From positions 2,570,001 to 2,634,000 of the forward strand of contig NZ_CP017480.1 of the NCBI RefSeq assembly GCF_001887595.1: a stretch of 64,000 bases of DNA, written 5' to 3'. The notes below the pieces were generated by a model. It saw only the letters and a list, made by a program, of their open reading frames with translations, ran no database searches and was not told the DNA's origin. Of the stretch, positions 38,427-48,712 are shown piece after piece. The stretch's first letter is position 1. Every line of letters begins with the position of its first letter. The DNA is from Luteibacter rhizovicinus DSM 16549. Its GTDB lineage: Bacteria; Pseudomonadota; Gammaproteobacteria; Xanthomonadales; Rhodanobacteraceae. A program made the translations under genes and the position numbers.

Positions 38427-38786
38427 ATGACGGATGAACTCGACGACGACGAGGCCCGCGCGCTCCGCGCGACGCGGATCATCGAAGCGGTGGCTGCCAT
38501 CCCCCGCGGGCGGGTGGCCAGCTACGGTGCGATTGCCGCACGGGCCGGTTATCCGGGTCGTGCCCGCCTGATCGGCCGCGTGCTCGGCGACGCGCCCAAC
38601 CGACTCGACCTTCCCTGGCATCGGGTGCTCCGCGCCGACGGCCGGATCGGCATACCGGCAGGCACCCAGGGGTTTCGAGAACAGTGCCGCCGGCTCAAGG
38701 CCGAGGGCGTCACGGTAAAGGACGGCCGCGTGCCGATGAGCGCCTTCGGGCTCGATCACGACCTCGACCGGGCCATCTGGGGATGA
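38427..38786 (+). CDS. Alkyltransferase-like protein (MGMT fold, Cys replaced by Trp)
   Basis: 119 residues from ATG 38427; ATG 38412 would add five. The DNA-binding wing and active-site region of O6-methylguanine-DNA methyltransferase are present (IPRGRVASYGAIAARAGYPGRARLIG). The acceptor motif reads LPWHRVLRADGRIG, where true methyltransferases have PCHRV. Trp in place of Cys is the hallmark of ATL proteins, which flag alkylated guanines for nucleotide excision repair instead of repairing them. Gene context gives no further clue. Confidence 0.88.
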   Translation: MTDELDDDEARALRATRIIEAVAAIPRGRVASYGAIAARAGYPGRARLIGRVLGDAPNRLDLPWHRVLRADGRIGIPAGTQGFREQCRRLKAEGVTVKDGRVPMSAFGLDHDLDRAIWG

Positions 38787-38813
38787 CGCCGGGCGCGTCA
38801 TTGTCGGACGGCG

Positions 38814-39104
38814 TCATCGATACGTGATGTCGACCACTTGCCAGGCGGCCGTACGGTCGCGCTGCAATGCGTAGGCGAAGAGCTCGGCGCGGATCTCGCG
38901 CTGGGCGGACGCGATGTCGAGCGGCCGGACGGCGGCAAGGGCCTGCCGACCTGGCGGACAATCGAGCGCGCCGTCGCGCAGTGGACAGCCGGGCTCGACG
39001 ATATCGCCGGTGAAGGCGATGCGACCGCCCTCGGCATACAGGGGTGGGGCGCTCGCGACGAAGGCACAAGCGAGGCATGCGGCGGTGAGGCACGGATTCT
39101 TCAT
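38814..39104 (-). CDS. Small exported protein resembling a fimbrial subunit N-terminus
   Basis: 96 residues. The signal peptide MKNPCLTAACLACAFVASAPPLYA precedes GGRIAFTGDIVEPGCPL, which looks like the first strands and first Cys of a type 1 pilin domain. The second Cys is in ALDCPPG. The remaining 40 residues (AQREIRAELFAYALQRD) do not continue the pilin fold, so it is either a decayed pilin or a distinct small protein. No usher or chaperone gene is near. Confidence 0.6.
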   Translation of the reverse strand: MKNPCLTAACLACAFVASAPPLYAEGGRIAFTGDIVEPGCPLRDGALDCPPGRQALAAVRPLDIASAQREIRAELFAYALQRDRTAAWQVVDITYR

Positions 39105-39281
39105 CTTCCTTCCCCTTCGAAGGACACGAACAGCCGATGAGCCGGCGAGGTCGGCTCGCCTCCATTAGCTGCTCGAAGGCCTCGAAAGAACATCGCTTTC
39201 ATCCCAAATCGGCGTAGGCCTACAGCCTGTTCAGCTGTCAGCAGATGACGGATGAAGGCCCCGGTTTGTTAGCATGGCGGG

Positions 39282-41099
39282 ATGCAGTCCCAGGCCCACG
39301 ACCTCCTTCACTCCGTTTTCGGTTACCCCGAGTTCCGCGGCCAGCAACAGGCCATTGTCGAGGAGGTCGCCAACGGCGGCGACGCTCTCGTCCTGATGCC
39401 TACCGGCGGCGGCAAGTCGCTGTGTTTCCAGATTCCCGCGCTGATGCGCCACGGCACGGGCATCGTCGTTTCGCCACTCATCGCCCTCATGCAGGATCAG
39501 GTCGACGCGCTGACCGAGGCCGGCGTACGCGCCCGTTACCTCAACTCCAGCCTGGACTCGGCCACGCAGCGCGAGGTCGAGGAGCTCCTGCTCGCCGGTG
39601 ACCTGGACATGCTCTATGTCGCGCCGGAACGACTGCTCACCGGGCGTTTCCTGGGCCTGCTCGACCGTATTCCCATCGCCCTGTTCGCCATCGACGAAGC
39701 GCATTGCGTCTCGCAGTGGGGACACGATTTCCGTCCCGAATACCGTGAGCTGGCGATCCTTCACGAGCGCTTTCCGGAAGTGCCGCGTATTGCCCTCACC
39801 GCTACGGCGGACGATCGTACGCGCGAAGAAATCGTTGAAAGGCTCGGCCTACATGCGGCGCGTCGCTTTGTCTCCAGTTTCGATCGGCCCAACATCCGCT
39901 ATCGCGTGGCGCCGCGACAGAACGCACGGCGGCAGCTGCTGGATTTCCTCGACGCGCATCGGGGCGAAGCCGGCATCGTGTATTGCCTGAGCCGCCGCAA
40001 GGTGGACGAGACGGCCGCATGGCTGGTCGAGGCTGGCGTCGAAGCCTTGCCGTATCACGCCGGCCTCGACGGCGACACACGCACGCGTCACCAGCAACGC
40101 TTCCTCCGCGAGGACGCGGTGGTGATGGTGGCCACCGTCGCCTTCGGCATGGGTATCGATAAGCCGGACGTGCGCTTCGTCGCCCACCTGGATCTTCCGC
40201 GCAGCATGGAAGGGTATTACCAGGAGACCGGTCGTGCCGGTCGCGATGGCCTGCCGGCGGAGGCCTGGATGGTCTATGGCCTGGGCGATGTCGTCACCAT
40301 GAGCCAGATGATTTCGCAGTCCGAGGCAGGCGACGATCGCAAGCGCATCGAGCGTCTCAAGCTCGACTCCCTGCTCGGCTTTGCCGAGGCGACGCGCTGC
40401 CGTCGCCAGTTGTTGCTCGAGGCCTTCGCCGAGGTCTATCCGCAGCCTTGCGGCAATTGCGACAACTGCCTGGTGCCGCCGACGACATGGGACGCCACGC
40501 TTGCCGCGCAGAAGGCCATGTCCTGCATTTATCGCAGCGGCCAGCGGTACGGTGCGGGGCATCTCATCGAGATTCTGCGTGGCGAAGCGGGCGAGCGCGT
40601 CCGCGATCTTCGCCACGACCAGCTCACCGTGTTCGGCGTCGGCGCCGACATGGATGCCACGCAGTGGCGGTCGGTGTTCCGCCAGTTGCTCGCGGCCGGC
40701 CTGATCGAAGCCGATCCCGAAGGTTATGGCACCCTGCGGCTGTCACCGACCAGCGGCCCCGTGCTGAAGAGCGAACGCAAGGTCTGGCTGCGCGAGGACG
40801 CACGTCCGGCCAAGGGCCGCCGCACCTCGCGGCCGTCGCCGGCAACCACCGGCGGCTCGCTGGGCATCGAGGAGATCGAGCAGCCGCTATGGAGCGAACT
40901 GCGCCGCGTGCGCTCGGAACTGGCCAAGCAGCACGGCGTGCCCGCGTATGTCATCTTCCACGATGCCACCTTGCTGGCGATGCTTCGTGCGCTGCCGGCG
41001 AACGAAGACGAACTGGGTTCGATCAGTGGCGTGGGTGAGAACAAGCTCAAGCGCTACGGCAAGGATTTTCTCGCGGTGCTGACCGCTAGCGGGGCTTGA
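39282..41099 (+). CDS. recQ: ATP-dependent DNA helicase RecQ
   Basis: 605 residues. Walker A MPTGGGKS is at 39-46, the DEAH box [19 protein letters not shown] at about 137-155 and motif [11 protein letters not shown]. The RQC zinc site uses Cys in [12 protein letters not shown] and QPCGNCDNC, and a C-terminal HRDC domain (after about 525) carries [17 protein letters not shown]. Unwinds 3'-5' in recombination and repair. Stand-alone; the promoter is probably in 39105-39281. Confidence 0.96.
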   Translation: MQSQAHDLLHSVFGYPEFRGQQQAIVEEVANGGDALVLMPTGGGKSLCFQIPALMRHGTGIVVSPLIALMQDQVDALTEAGVRARYLNSSLDSATQREVEELLLAGDLDMLYVAPERLLTGRFLGLLDRIPIALFAIDEAHCVSQWGHDFRPEYRELAILHERFPEVPRIALTATADDRTREEIVERLGLHAARRFVSSFDRPNIRYRVAPRQNARRQLLDFLDAHRGEAGIVYCLSRRKVDETAAWLVEAGVEALPYHAGLDGDTRTRHQQRFLREDAVVMVATVAFGMGIDKPDVRFVAHLDLPRSMEGYYQETGRAGRDGLPAEAWMVYGLGDVVTMSQMISQSEAGDDRKRIERLKLDSLLGFAEATRCRRQLLLEAFAEVYPQPCGNCDNCLVPPTTWDATLAAQKAMSCIYRSGQRYGAGHLIEILRGEAGERVRDLRHDQLTVFGVGADMDATQWRSVFRQLLAAGLIEADPEGYGTLRLSPTSGPVLKSERKVWLREDARPAKGRRTSRPSPATTGGSLGIEEIEQPLWSELRRVRSELAKQHGVPAYVIFHDATLLAMLRALPANEDELGSISGVGENKLKRYGKDFLAVLTASGA

Positions 41100-41165
41100 G
41101 GATCTTCTCAGGTTGCATGGTCCGCTAGTCGTCCCCAATCTTGAAGGGTTGATCAGGGAGCTGCC

Positions 41166-42830
41166 ATGCACGACGCCACGCCACTCATCGCCACCATCGT
41201 CGGCGGACTCGTCCTCGCTTTCATCTTCGGGGCCATCGCCAACCGCCTTCGATTGCCGGTACTCGCCGGCTATCTCGTCGCCGGTGTCGTCGCCGGTCCT
41301 TTCACCCCGGGCTACGTGGCCGATGCCGGCATCGCCCAGGAGCTGGCCGATCTCGGCGTGATCCTGCTGATGTTCGGGGTGGGCCTGCATTTCTCCTTGA
41401 AGGACCTGCTCTCGGTCAAGGCGATCTCCATCCCCGGCGCGGCCGTGCAGATGGGCGTCGCCACCGGGCTCGGCATGCTGCTGGGCTGGGGGTTGGGTTG
41501 GCCGCTCACGCAGGGTTTCGTTTTCGGCCTGGCGCTGTCGGTGGCGAGCACGGTGGTCCTGTTGCGCGCCATGGAAGAGCGCCGGTTGCTCGACAGCGAT
41601 CGCGGTCGCATCGCGGTCGGCTGGCTGATCGTCGAAGACCTCGCGATGGTGCTGGCGCTGGTCTTGCTGCCGGCTATCGGCGGCTTCCTCGGGTCGGAGA
41701 AAGGCGGTGCCGCGCCCGCGATGGGCGAGCTGTTCGAGACCGTGGCCTGGACAGTCGGCAAGGTCGTGGTCTTCGTCGCCCTGATGCTCATCGTCGGCAA
41801 GCGGGTCATTCCCTGGACGCTGCAGGCCGTTTCGGCCACGGGATCGCGCGAACTGTTCCGCCTCGCCGTGCTGGCCATGGCCCTGGGCGTCGCCTTCGGC
41901 GCGGCCCATCTGTTTGACGTCTCGTTCGAACTGGGCGCTTTCTTCGCCGGCATGATGATGGGCGAATCGAAACTCTCGCAGCAGGCCGCGGAGGAAACCC
42001 TGCCGTTGCGCGACGCCTTCGCCGTGCTCTTCTTCGTCTCCATCGGCATGCTGTTCAATCCGCACATCCTCGTCGAGCATCCGTGGGTCGTGCTCGCTGC
42101 CTGCCTGATCATCATCGTCGGTAAATCGGCTGCGGCGTTCGTCATCGTGCGTGCCTTCGGCCGGCCGGTGAAGACGGCGCTGACCATCGCCACCAGCCTT
42201 GCGCAGATCGGCGAGTTCTCGTTCATCCTCGCGGCGCTCGGCGTCTCGGTCGGCCTGATCAGCGCACAGGCGCGCGATGTCATCCTCGCGGCCGCCATCG
42301 TCTCGATCCTGGTCAACCCGCTGCTGTTCGTGGCGCTGGATCGCTGGATCGCCAAGCACGATGCGGACGCGCCCGACCAGCATCCGGCGGCCGTCGGTGG
42401 TCATACCGTGCTGGTCGGTTTCGGCCGTGTGGGACGCCGCGTGTTCGCCGAGCTACGCGAGGCTGGCGCGCGCGTGCTGGTCATCGAAACCGACGAGGAC
42501 GCCGTGCGGACCCTGCGCGACTCGGGCGAGGCGGATGTGGTGATCGGCAACGCCGCCGCGGCACTGGTCCTGGCCGAGGCCAATCTCTCCAGTGCGCGTG
42601 CGCTGATCGTCGCCGTGCCGGATCCCTTCGAGGCCGGACAGGTGGTGCGTGCCGCGCGTCAGCTTCGCGACGACTTGCCGATCGTGGCGCGTGCGCATTC
42701 GCAGGAGTGCATGGATCACCTCGCCGGGCTCGGTGCGAGCGAAGTCATTTACGGGGAGCAGGAACTTGCGCATAGCCTGTTCGAAGCCGCACGCGGCGAT
42801 CGGTCGCCGGTCGCGACATCCGGTCACTGA
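41166..42830 (+). CDS. CPA2-type monovalent cation:proton antiporter with RCK domain (YbaL/KefB-like)
   Basis: 554 residues. About twelve membrane segments (1-395), with RLPVLAGYLVAGVVAGPFTPG and LGVILLMFGVGLHFSLKDLL typical of CPA2. The C-terminal RCK_N Rossmann domain begins at HTVLVGFGRVGRRVF (about 410), and ends without RCK_C. It resembles E. coli YbaL more than KefB/KefC in layout. Exchanges K+ or Na+ for protons, probably gated by a nucleotide; ligand unknown. 65 bp after recQ. Confidence 0.92.
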   Translation: MHDATPLIATIVGGLVLAFIFGAIANRLRLPVLAGYLVAGVVAGPFTPGYVADAGIAQELADLGVILLMFGVGLHFSLKDLLSVKAISIPGAAVQMGVATGLGMLLGWGLGWPLTQGFVFGLALSVASTVVLLRAMEERRLLDSDRGRIAVGWLIVEDLAMVLALVLLPAIGGFLGSEKGGAAPAMGELFETVAWTVGKVVVFVALMLIVGKRVIPWTLQAVSATGSRELFRLAVLAMALGVAFGAAHLFDVSFELGAFFAGMMMGESKLSQQAAEETLPLRDAFAVLFFVSIGMLFNPHILVEHPWVVLAACLIIIVGKSAAAFVIVRAFGRPVKTALTIATSLAQIGEFSFILAALGVSVGLISAQARDVILAAAIVSILVNPLLFVALDRWIAKHDADAPDQHPAAVGGHTVLVGFGRVGRRVFAELREAGARVLVIETDEDAVRTLRDSGEADVVIGNAAAALVLAEANLSSARALIVAVPDPFEAGQVVRAARQLRDDLPIVARAHSQECMDHLAGLGASEVIYGEQELAHSLFEAARGDRSPVATSGH

Positions 42831-42895
42831 TCGCTACGCGGTCCTAACGTCCGGGCGACTACCGTAAACGGAATAGCGCCCACGACGAGGACCCC

Positions 42896-44722
42896 ATGGC
42901 ATCCCGGATCGAAGACTACGCAATGCTCGGCAATTGCCGCAGCGCCGCCCTCGTATCACGCGACGGTTCGATTGATTGGCTATGCGTACCGCGCTTTGAT
43001 TCAGCCGCCTGTTTCGCGGCACTCGTCGGCGATGAAAGCAACGGGCGCTGGCGCATCGCACCCGCCGATCCAGACGCGACCTGTCAGCGGAAATACATCG
43101 ACGGCAGCCTGGTGCTGGAAACGGAGTGGCGATGCGCCACCGGCCGCGCACGCGTCATCGAGTTCATGCCCTTCGCCGGCGAACAGGTCGGCGTGACCCG
43201 GATCGTGGAGGGCATCGAAGGCCGGGTGGATTTCGAAAGCGTCCTCACCATCCGCTTCGACTACGGCAGTGCCTTGCCCTGGGTGAGTCGTCTCGATGAG
43301 CAGACGATCACCGCCGTGGCAGGGCCCGATCTGCTCGTGGTCCGCAGTCCGATCGCCGTCGAAGGCGAGGGCATGCACAGCGTCGCTCGCTTCGCCGTCG
43401 GCGCGGGCGACTCGGTGCCCTTCGTCATGGCCTGGGGGCCCTCGCACCTGCCGCCGCCCGAGGCGCTGGATGCCCGGCAGGAACTGAAGGACTCGCTCGC
43501 CTTCTGGGAAAACTGGTCCGATCGCTGCAACGACTCCGGTGAGTGGAGCGATATCGTGCGCCGCTCGCTGATCGTACTGAAGGGCTTGAGCTATCTGCCC
43601 ACCGGCGGCATCGTCGCCGCTCCCACGACTTCGTTGCCCGAACAGCTCGGCGGCCAGCGCAACTGGGACTACCGCTTCTGCTGGGCTCGCGACGCCACCT
43701 TCGTACTCTCGGCGCTGGTCAATGCCGGCTACCACGACGAAGCCAGCGCCTGGCGCGAGTGGGTGCGCCGTGCCGTGGCCGGGTCGCCCGGTCAGTTACA
43801 GGTGCTCTATGGCCTGGCCGGCGAGCGCCGCCTCGAGGAGTTCGAACTGCCCTGGCTTTCGGGCTATGAGGGCGCCAAGCCCGTTCGCGTCGGTAATGCG
43901 GCGTCGGCCCAGTTCCAGCTCGATATCTTCGGCGAACTCGTCGGCGCGTTCGACCACGCGCTGCGCCACGGCGTGGCCTTGCAGCCCGATGCCGACGACG
44001 TGCAGTCGGTCTTCCTCGAGCACCTCGAGAGCATCTGGCGTCACCCGGACGAGGGTATCTGGGAAATCCGCGGCGAGCCGCGTCATTTCGTCCACTCAAA
44101 GGTCATGGCGTGGCTGGCGTTCCAGCGTGCTGCCGAGCAGAACCGCGACGGTCGCGACCCGGGCTTCGCCCGCCGCTGGCGTGGCGTGGCCGACGAGATC
44201 AAGGCCGATATCCTCGCCAAGGGCGTGGACCCTGTGCGCGGTTGCTTCACCCAGTCCTACGGATCGACCGAACTCGACGCCAGCCTGCTGCTGGTGACCC
44301 TCACCGATTTCCTCCCCCCTGACGATCCGCGCATCGTCGCCACGGTCCGGGCCATCGAGGACGACCTCCTCGTCGAAGGTTTCGTCCGCCGTTACGACAC
44401 GCGCAGCGGTGTCGACGGGCTGCCGCCGGGCGAGGGGGAATTCCTTCCATGCAGCTTCTGGCTGGTGGAAAACTACGTATTGCTGGGGCGCCTCGACGAG
44501 GCGAGGACACTTTTCACTCGTCTGGTCGGGCTATCGAACGACCTCGGATTGCTCGCGGAGGAGTACGATCCACGGTCGAAACGACTACTGGGCAATTTCC
44601 CACAAGCCTTTTCCCACGTAGCGTTGGTTAATGCCGCTTTCAGTCTCGCGCATGGTTACAGCGCGACTGCCGACAGCCACGCTTCCCCCCATACCACCGA
44701 TCCCCAAGGAGCCCGTGCATGA
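42896..44722 (+). CDS. Glycoside hydrolase family 15 protein (glucoamylase/trehalase-like)
   Basis: 608 residues, no signal peptide, so cytoplasmic. The N-terminal beta-sandwich domain ([36 protein letters not shown]) is followed by the (alpha/alpha)6 barrel with [16 protein letters not shown] and the C-terminal [21 protein letters not shown], the conserved catalytic-acid region of bacterial GH15 enzymes. Substrates in the family include malto-oligosaccharides and trehalose. The stop overlaps the zwf start by 4 bp, so released glucose would feed straight into the dehydrogenase pathway. Confidence 0.92.
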   Translation: MASRIEDYAMLGNCRSAALVSRDGSIDWLCVPRFDSAACFAALVGDESNGRWRIAPADPDATCQRKYIDGSLVLETEWRCATGRARVIEFMPFAGEQVGVTRIVEGIEGRVDFESVLTIRFDYGSALPWVSRLDEQTITAVAGPDLLVVRSPIAVEGEGMHSVARFAVGAGDSVPFVMAWGPSHLPPPEALDARQELKDSLAFWENWSDRCNDSGEWSDIVRRSLIVLKGLSYLPTGGIVAAPTTSLPEQLGGQRNWDYRFCWARDATFVLSALVNAGYHDEASAWREWVRRAVAGSPGQLQVLYGLAGERRLEEFELPWLSGYEGAKPVRVGNAASAQFQLDIFGELVGAFDHALRHGVALQPDADDVQSVFLEHLESIWRHPDEGIWEIRGEPRHFVHSKVMAWLAFQRAAEQNRDGRDPGFARRWRGVADEIKADILAKGVDPVRGCFTQSYGSTELDASLLLVTLTDFLPPDDPRIVATVRAIEDDLLVEGFVRRYDTRSGVDGLPPGEGEFLPCSFWLVENYVLLGRLDEARTLFTRLVGLSNDLGLLAEEYDPRSKRLLGNFPQAFSHVALVNAAFSLAHGYSATADSHASPHTTDPQGARA

Positions 44723-46602
44723 GCCAAGCCCAATCGAAGCGCGTCACCTCGCGCGCTCACCCGGCCGACCCGTGTACCGTCGTGATTTTCGGCGCTGCCG
44801 GTGACCTCACCAGCCGCCTGGTCGTACCCGCCTTGTACAACATGCGCCGCACCGGCCTGTTGTCCGACAATTTCTCCGTGATCGGTTTCAATCACGGCAA
44901 GATGGCCGATAACGCGTGGAAGAAGAGCCTGCACACGGCGCTCGAGCGCTACGTAAGCAACGCGGGCGCCAAGCTCGATGACGACGCTTGGGGCTGGCTG
45001 AGCAGCCAGATGAGCTACCACGCCGGCGACTTCGACGACCTCAGCGCCTTCCAGAGCCTGGCCACCAAGCTCAAGGACGCCGAGCGCCGCCGCGGCACCC
45101 AGGGCAACGTACTGTTTTACCTGGCGACGCCCGAGCGTTTCTTCGGCGACGTGATCGAGCAGCTGAAGAACGCGGGTCTTGTCGACGATGGGGGCGCGGA
45201 AGGTCGCTTCTGGCGCCGCGTGATCATCGAGAAGCCGTTCGGCCACGATCTCGCCTCGGCCCACGCGTTGAACGAGCGCATCCTCAAGGTGTTGCGCGAA
45301 GACCAGATCTACCGCATCGACCATTTCCTGGGTAAGGAAACGGTGCAGAACATCATGGCTTTCCGTTTCGCCAACGGCCTGTTCGAGCCGATCTGGAACC
45401 GCGACCGCATCGACCACGTGCAGATCACCGTGGCCGAGACCGTGGGTGTCGAACGCCGCGGCTCGTTCTACGAGCAGACCGGTGCGCTGCGCGACATGGT
45501 GCCCAACCATCTGTTCCAGCTGCTGGCGATGGTGGCGATGGAGCCGCCCACCTCGTTCGATGCCGAAGCCGTGCGTACGCGCAAGGCCGAGACCATCGAG
45601 GCGATCCGTCCCATCCAGCCCGAAGACGCCGTACGCGGCCAGTACGGCCCGGGCGCGGTGAACAACGAGCTGGCTACGTCGTACCGCGACGAGCCGAATG
45701 TGGCGCCGGACTCGGTCACCGAGACCTTCGTCGCGCTGAAGCTGTCGATCGACACCTGGCGCTGGTCGGGCGTGCCGTTCTACCTGCGCACGGGCAAGCA
45801 CATGGGCCGCCGGACGACGGAAATCGCCATCCGCTTCAAGTCCGCGCCCTTCGCCCCGTTCCGTGGCACGGGCATGGACGCGTTCGGCCCGGACTGGCTC
45901 GTCCTGCAGATCCAGCCGGACGAAGGCATCTCGCTGCAGTTCGACGTGAAGCGTCCTGGCCCGCGCGTGGAACTCGCGCCGGTGCGCATGGACTTCAAGT
46001 ACGCCGACTGGTTCCGCGCCGAGCCCAACGTCGGCTACGAAACGCTGCTCTACGATTGCATGACCGGCGACGCCACGCTGTTCCAGCGTGCCGACATGGT
46101 CGAGGCCTGCTGGCGCGCCGTGCAGCCTATCCTCGACGACTGGGCACAGCGCACCCCGGCCGATTTCCCGAACTACGCCTCGGGCAGTGCGGGTCCGGCC
46201 TCGGCTGACACACTGCTGGCACTCGGTGGCCGTTCGTGGCGTCCGCTGAATTCGGCCGCGGAACTCAACGCGCGCCGTACCGCGAAGCCCAAGGTGGATG
46301 CTTCCGCTTCTGCTGAGAAGAAGGCCGCTGCGAGCAAGACGACCAAGCGTGCGCCGGCCAGGAAGTCGACGCGTGCCGCTGCGACGAAGGCCGCACCGGC
46401 ACGCAAGGCCGCAGTGAAGAAGGTGGCGGCGAAGAAAGCGGTGGCGAAGAAGGCGGCTGCGAAGAAAGCGCCTGCCCGGAAGGTCGCAGTGACGAAGGCG
46501 CCGGTGAAGAAGGTCGCGGCAGCTCGCAAGGCTGCACCGGTGAAGAAAGCATCGGTCACCGTGAAGAAAACGACGGTCGCCAAGCGCGCACGCAAGAAGT
46601 AA
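44719..46602 (+). CDS. zwf: Glucose-6-phosphate dehydrogenase with a histone H1-like C-terminal tail
   Basis: 627 residues; about 510 are the usual enzyme. NAD(P)-binding [15 protein letters not shown] (25-39), the active-site [18 protein letters not shown] (198-215) and the conserved [19 protein letters not shown] end are intact. Residues 511-627 form a tail of about one-third Lys/Arg and rich in Ala and Pro, with repeats such as [19 protein letters not shown]. No aromatic residues follow the enzyme end. This resembles histone H1-like AlgP and other bacterial H1-type tails. The tail could bind nucleic acid, polyphosphate or membranes, but that is speculative. The 4-bp overlap with the GH15 gene implies coupling. 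Confidence 0.95.
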   Translation: MSQAQSKRVTSRAHPADPCTVVIFGAAGDLTSRLVVPALYNMRRTGLLSDNFSVIGFNHGKMADNAWKKSLHTALERYVSNAGAKLDDDAWGWLSSQMSYHAGDFDDLSAFQSLATKLKDAERRRGTQGNVLFYLATPERFFGDVIEQLKNAGLVDDGGAEGRFWRRVIIEKPFGHDLASAHALNERILKVLREDQIYRIDHFLGKETVQNIMAFRFANGLFEPIWNRDRIDHVQITVAETVGVERRGSFYEQTGALRDMVPNHLFQLLAMVAMEPPTSFDAEAVRTRKAETIEAIRPIQPEDAVRGQYGPGAVNNELATSYRDEPNVAPDSVTETFVALKLSIDTWRWSGVPFYLRTGKHMGRRTTEIAIRFKSAPFAPFRGTGMDAFGPDWLVLQIQPDEGISLQFDVKRPGPRVELAPVRMDFKYADWFRAEPNVGYETLLYDCMTGDATLFQRADMVEACWRAVQPILDDWAQRTPADFPNYASGSAGPASADTLLALGGRSWRPLNSAAELNARRTAKPKVDASASAEKKAAASKTTKRAPARKSTRAAATKAAPARKAAVKKVAAKKAVAKKAAAKKAPARKVAVTKAPVKKVAAARKAAPVKKASVTVKKTTVAKRARKK

Positions 46603-46623
46603 CGGCGTCGCATTCGTTCGATG

Positions 46624-46654
46624 AAAGGGCCCGGCTTGCGCCGGGCCCTTTTTG
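46624..46654 (+). terminator. Rho-independent terminator after zwf
   Basis: A 12-bp stem AAAGGGCCCGGC-ttgc-GCCGGGCCCTTT followed by TTGTTGT, 22 bp after the zwf stop codon. The strong stem would also limit read-through into the convergent DUF3300 gene. Confidence 0.9.
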
Positions 46655-46664
46655 TTGTGATGGC

Positions 46665-46783
46665 TGTGGGAGCTGGCTGTGCCGGCGATGGGGTATGGCT
46701 ACACCGCTCCGTTGGCTTCTCGCCGATGAATCGGCTCCTACATGTATCTATTCGCCGATGAATCGGCCCCTACATGTATCTAT
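46665..46783. repeat. REP cluster with a 32-bp tandem duplication
   Basis: A decayed left arm (GTGGGAGCTGGCTGTGCCGG) is followed by two head-to-tail copies of a 32-bp unit at 46720-46751 and 46752-46783 (TCGCCGATGAATCGGCTCCT, then ACATGTATCTAT), differing by one base (CTCCT to CCCCT). The second copy abuts the stop codon of the DUF3300 gene. Confidence 0.8.
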
Positions 46784-48712
46784 TCAACCGCCGTGCTCGT
46801 CTTTCTTGTCGTGATGTTGCGGCGCCGACCTGGGCGCGGGCGCATGGTTTTCGTGCTGTGGTTCCGGACGTTGTTGCGGCGCGGCCCGTTGCGGCTCACG
46901 TTGCGGTTCCGCACGCTGCTGCGGTTGGGGACGTGGCTGCTCGACGTGCTGAGGCTCCTGACGTTGGGGCTCCTGACGCTGGGGCGCGGCGCGCTGCGGC
47001 TCCGGTCGCGGTTGCTCGACGCGTTGGGGCATGGGCTGCGTTGGACGTTCCTGAGCGGCAGGGCGCTCGACCGGCGGCTGACGCTGCGACTGCGGCTGCG
47101 GGAAGGCTTGCTGTCGCGCCGTCGCGGCGGCTCGCTGTTGGGCTTCCGCGCGCGAGTGCTCCGCTTCATCGGCGCGCGGGTCGATACGTTGCGGCTGTTG
47201 CGGCTGGGCAATGGGCAGGGGACGAGCGTCCTGTCGGGCTGCCTGTGCGCCACGCTGCTGCTCGCGAGGATCCACGTGCGGCACTTGGCCTACCTGGCCG
47301 CCGACCTGCTGGCGCGGATCGAAGCGCGTGGGCTCGCCGCGTGCGACGTTCTGCGCCGGCGTGTTCTGCCCAGGACGGAACGCCTGGCCGGCGTTGGCGT
47401 TGCGCACATCGGCAGGATTGCCTGGACGCCCGGCGAACTCGGGTCCGCGCCCGTCGGCACGTTGTCCTTCCGCATGGACTGCCTGCGGAGGTGGCAGGGC
47501 CGGCCGCGCATTGGGTGCGGTGGGATGTGTCATGCCAGCGGTGAACGTCGGCCGCTGCATGTGCGCGTAATCGGGCGGCGAGGGGCGCGCGGCGTTCGCG
47601 ATCGGTGCCGCCTGTCGACGAGGATCGATGGGATGGTTGGCGAAGCCGTTATTGGTGGTGTTGTTGAAGTCGTGCCGGTTGTCGATGTGGTTCGAGCGGT
47701 CGATATGCACCGAGCGATCGATGTTGACCGTGCGGTTGATCACCGTCGTGCGATTCACCGGGTAGGGATGGTTGTCGTAGACGATCGCCGGACGACCACC
47801 GTAGTGCGGTCCACCCGGGCGACCACCGCCCCACGACGTGTTCCACGCATTCCAGCCCCAGCGCGGCGGTTCGCGATGCCCGTGCGAGGCGAACAGTTCG
47901 CCGACCAGGATGCCCGCGCCGAACGAGACCAGCCCGGTGGCGATGAGATCGTCACGGCGGGGTGGTGCCTCGTACCAGCCCTGCGAATACACGCGGGTGA
48001 CGATCGGCTCGCCATACACCGTATCGGGATCGTAGTCGGGCACGTAGACCACGTCTGACTCGGCGGGCTCGATGAGGATGGTCTGCGCGGGTGCCGCGAC
48101 GATGCCACCGTCCTCGGCGACGGTCTCGTCGTCGGACGGCCCGCGCGGATCGATCTGTACGGTCTGCTGGGCGGAGTTCTGCAGGTTGCCGTGGGCGCGG
48201 GCGCGACCGCGCATGACCTGGATGGCATTCATCACGTCGGTGGGTTCGCTGGCGTAGGCGGCGCCCAGCGCAGCGGTCCATTCGGTGTTGTTGGCGAGCT
48301 GATCGAGCACGGCGGGAAAGGCGACCAGCGACTTCACGCTGGGATCCCAGGGCTGGCCATCGGCGGCCTCGATGAGCGCGCTGCCGGTGAGATTGCGATT
48401 CTGCTCCAGGAAATCGCGGGCGGCAGCGACATCGTCGGGATGCGTCGATGCGGCCAGCGTCTGCGCGACAAGGCGGTCGGGGAACAGGGCAACAGGTGCT
48501 ACGAGGGCGAAGAGTTGTTCGGCCGTCGGCGGCTGATACGCCGGTGCCGGTGCCGGGGCCGTGGCGGGCGCCGGCGCGATAGCGCTCGTGGCGGCGACCG
48601 GTGCCTGAGGGTCGGCCGGTGCCTGGCGCTGGCAACCCGCGAGGGCGCCGATGAGTGATACGGACAGGACGGACATCATCGAGATATCCAGTGCGAATCG
48701 CTTGCTCACCAT
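46784..48712 (-). CDS. DUF3300 domain-containing lipoprotein
   Basis: 642 residues from ATG 48712, preceded by AAGGAA. The N-terminal lipoprotein signal ends in the lipobox LAGC (Cys27). DUF3300 starts at about residue 65 with YQPPTAEQLFALVAPVALFPDRLVAQTLAASTHP-like sequence (PVALFPDRLVAQTLAASTHP). The rest from about 300 is low complexity: Trp/Gly/Arg, then Asn-rich, then a Pro/Gln/Arg/Glu-rich tail (EPQRAAPQRQEPQRQEPQ). Outer-membrane or inner-membrane-attached; function unknown. The tail is likely disordered. Confidence 0.88.
   Translation of the reverse strand: MVSKRFALDISMMSVLSVSLIGALAGCQRQAPADPQAPVAATSAIAPAPATAPAPAPAYQPPTAEQLFALVAPVALFPDRLVAQTLAASTHPDDVAAARDFLEQNRNLTGSALIEAADGQPWDPSVKSLVAFPAVLDQLANNTEWTAALGAAYASEPTDVMNAIQVMRGRARAHGNLQNSAQQTVQIDPRGPSDDETVAEDGGIVAAPAQTILIEPAESDVVYVPDYDPDTVYGEPIVTRVYSQGWYEAPPRRDDLIATGLVSFGAGILVGELFASHGHREPPRWGWNAWNTSWGGGRPGGPHYGGRPAIVYDNHPYPVNRTTVINRTVNIDRSVHIDRSNHIDNRHDFNNTTNNGFANHPIDPRRQAAPIANAARPSPPDYAHMQRPTFTAGMTHPTAPNARPALPPPQAVHAEGQRADGRGPEFAGRPGNPADVRNANAGQAFRPGQNTPAQNVARGEPTRFDPRQQVGGQVGQVPHVDPREQQRGAQAARQDARPLPIAQPQQPQRIDPRADEAEHSRAEAQQRAAATARQQAFPQPQSQRQPPVERPAAQERPTQPMPQRVEQPRPEPQRAAPQRQEPQRQEPQHVEQPRPQPQQRAEPQREPQRAAPQQRPEPQHENHAPAPRSAPQHHDKKDEHGG

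Noticed and set aside
39214..39223. Palindrome GTAGGCCTAC upstream of recQ
   Set aside because: Only 10 bp, GC-rich, and could arise by chance; no repeat seen elsewhere in the window.
46299..46599. Low-complexity DNA at the zwf 3' end as a non-coding repeat array
   Set aside because: The reading frame stays open with the enzyme and ends just before a terminator, so it is coding.
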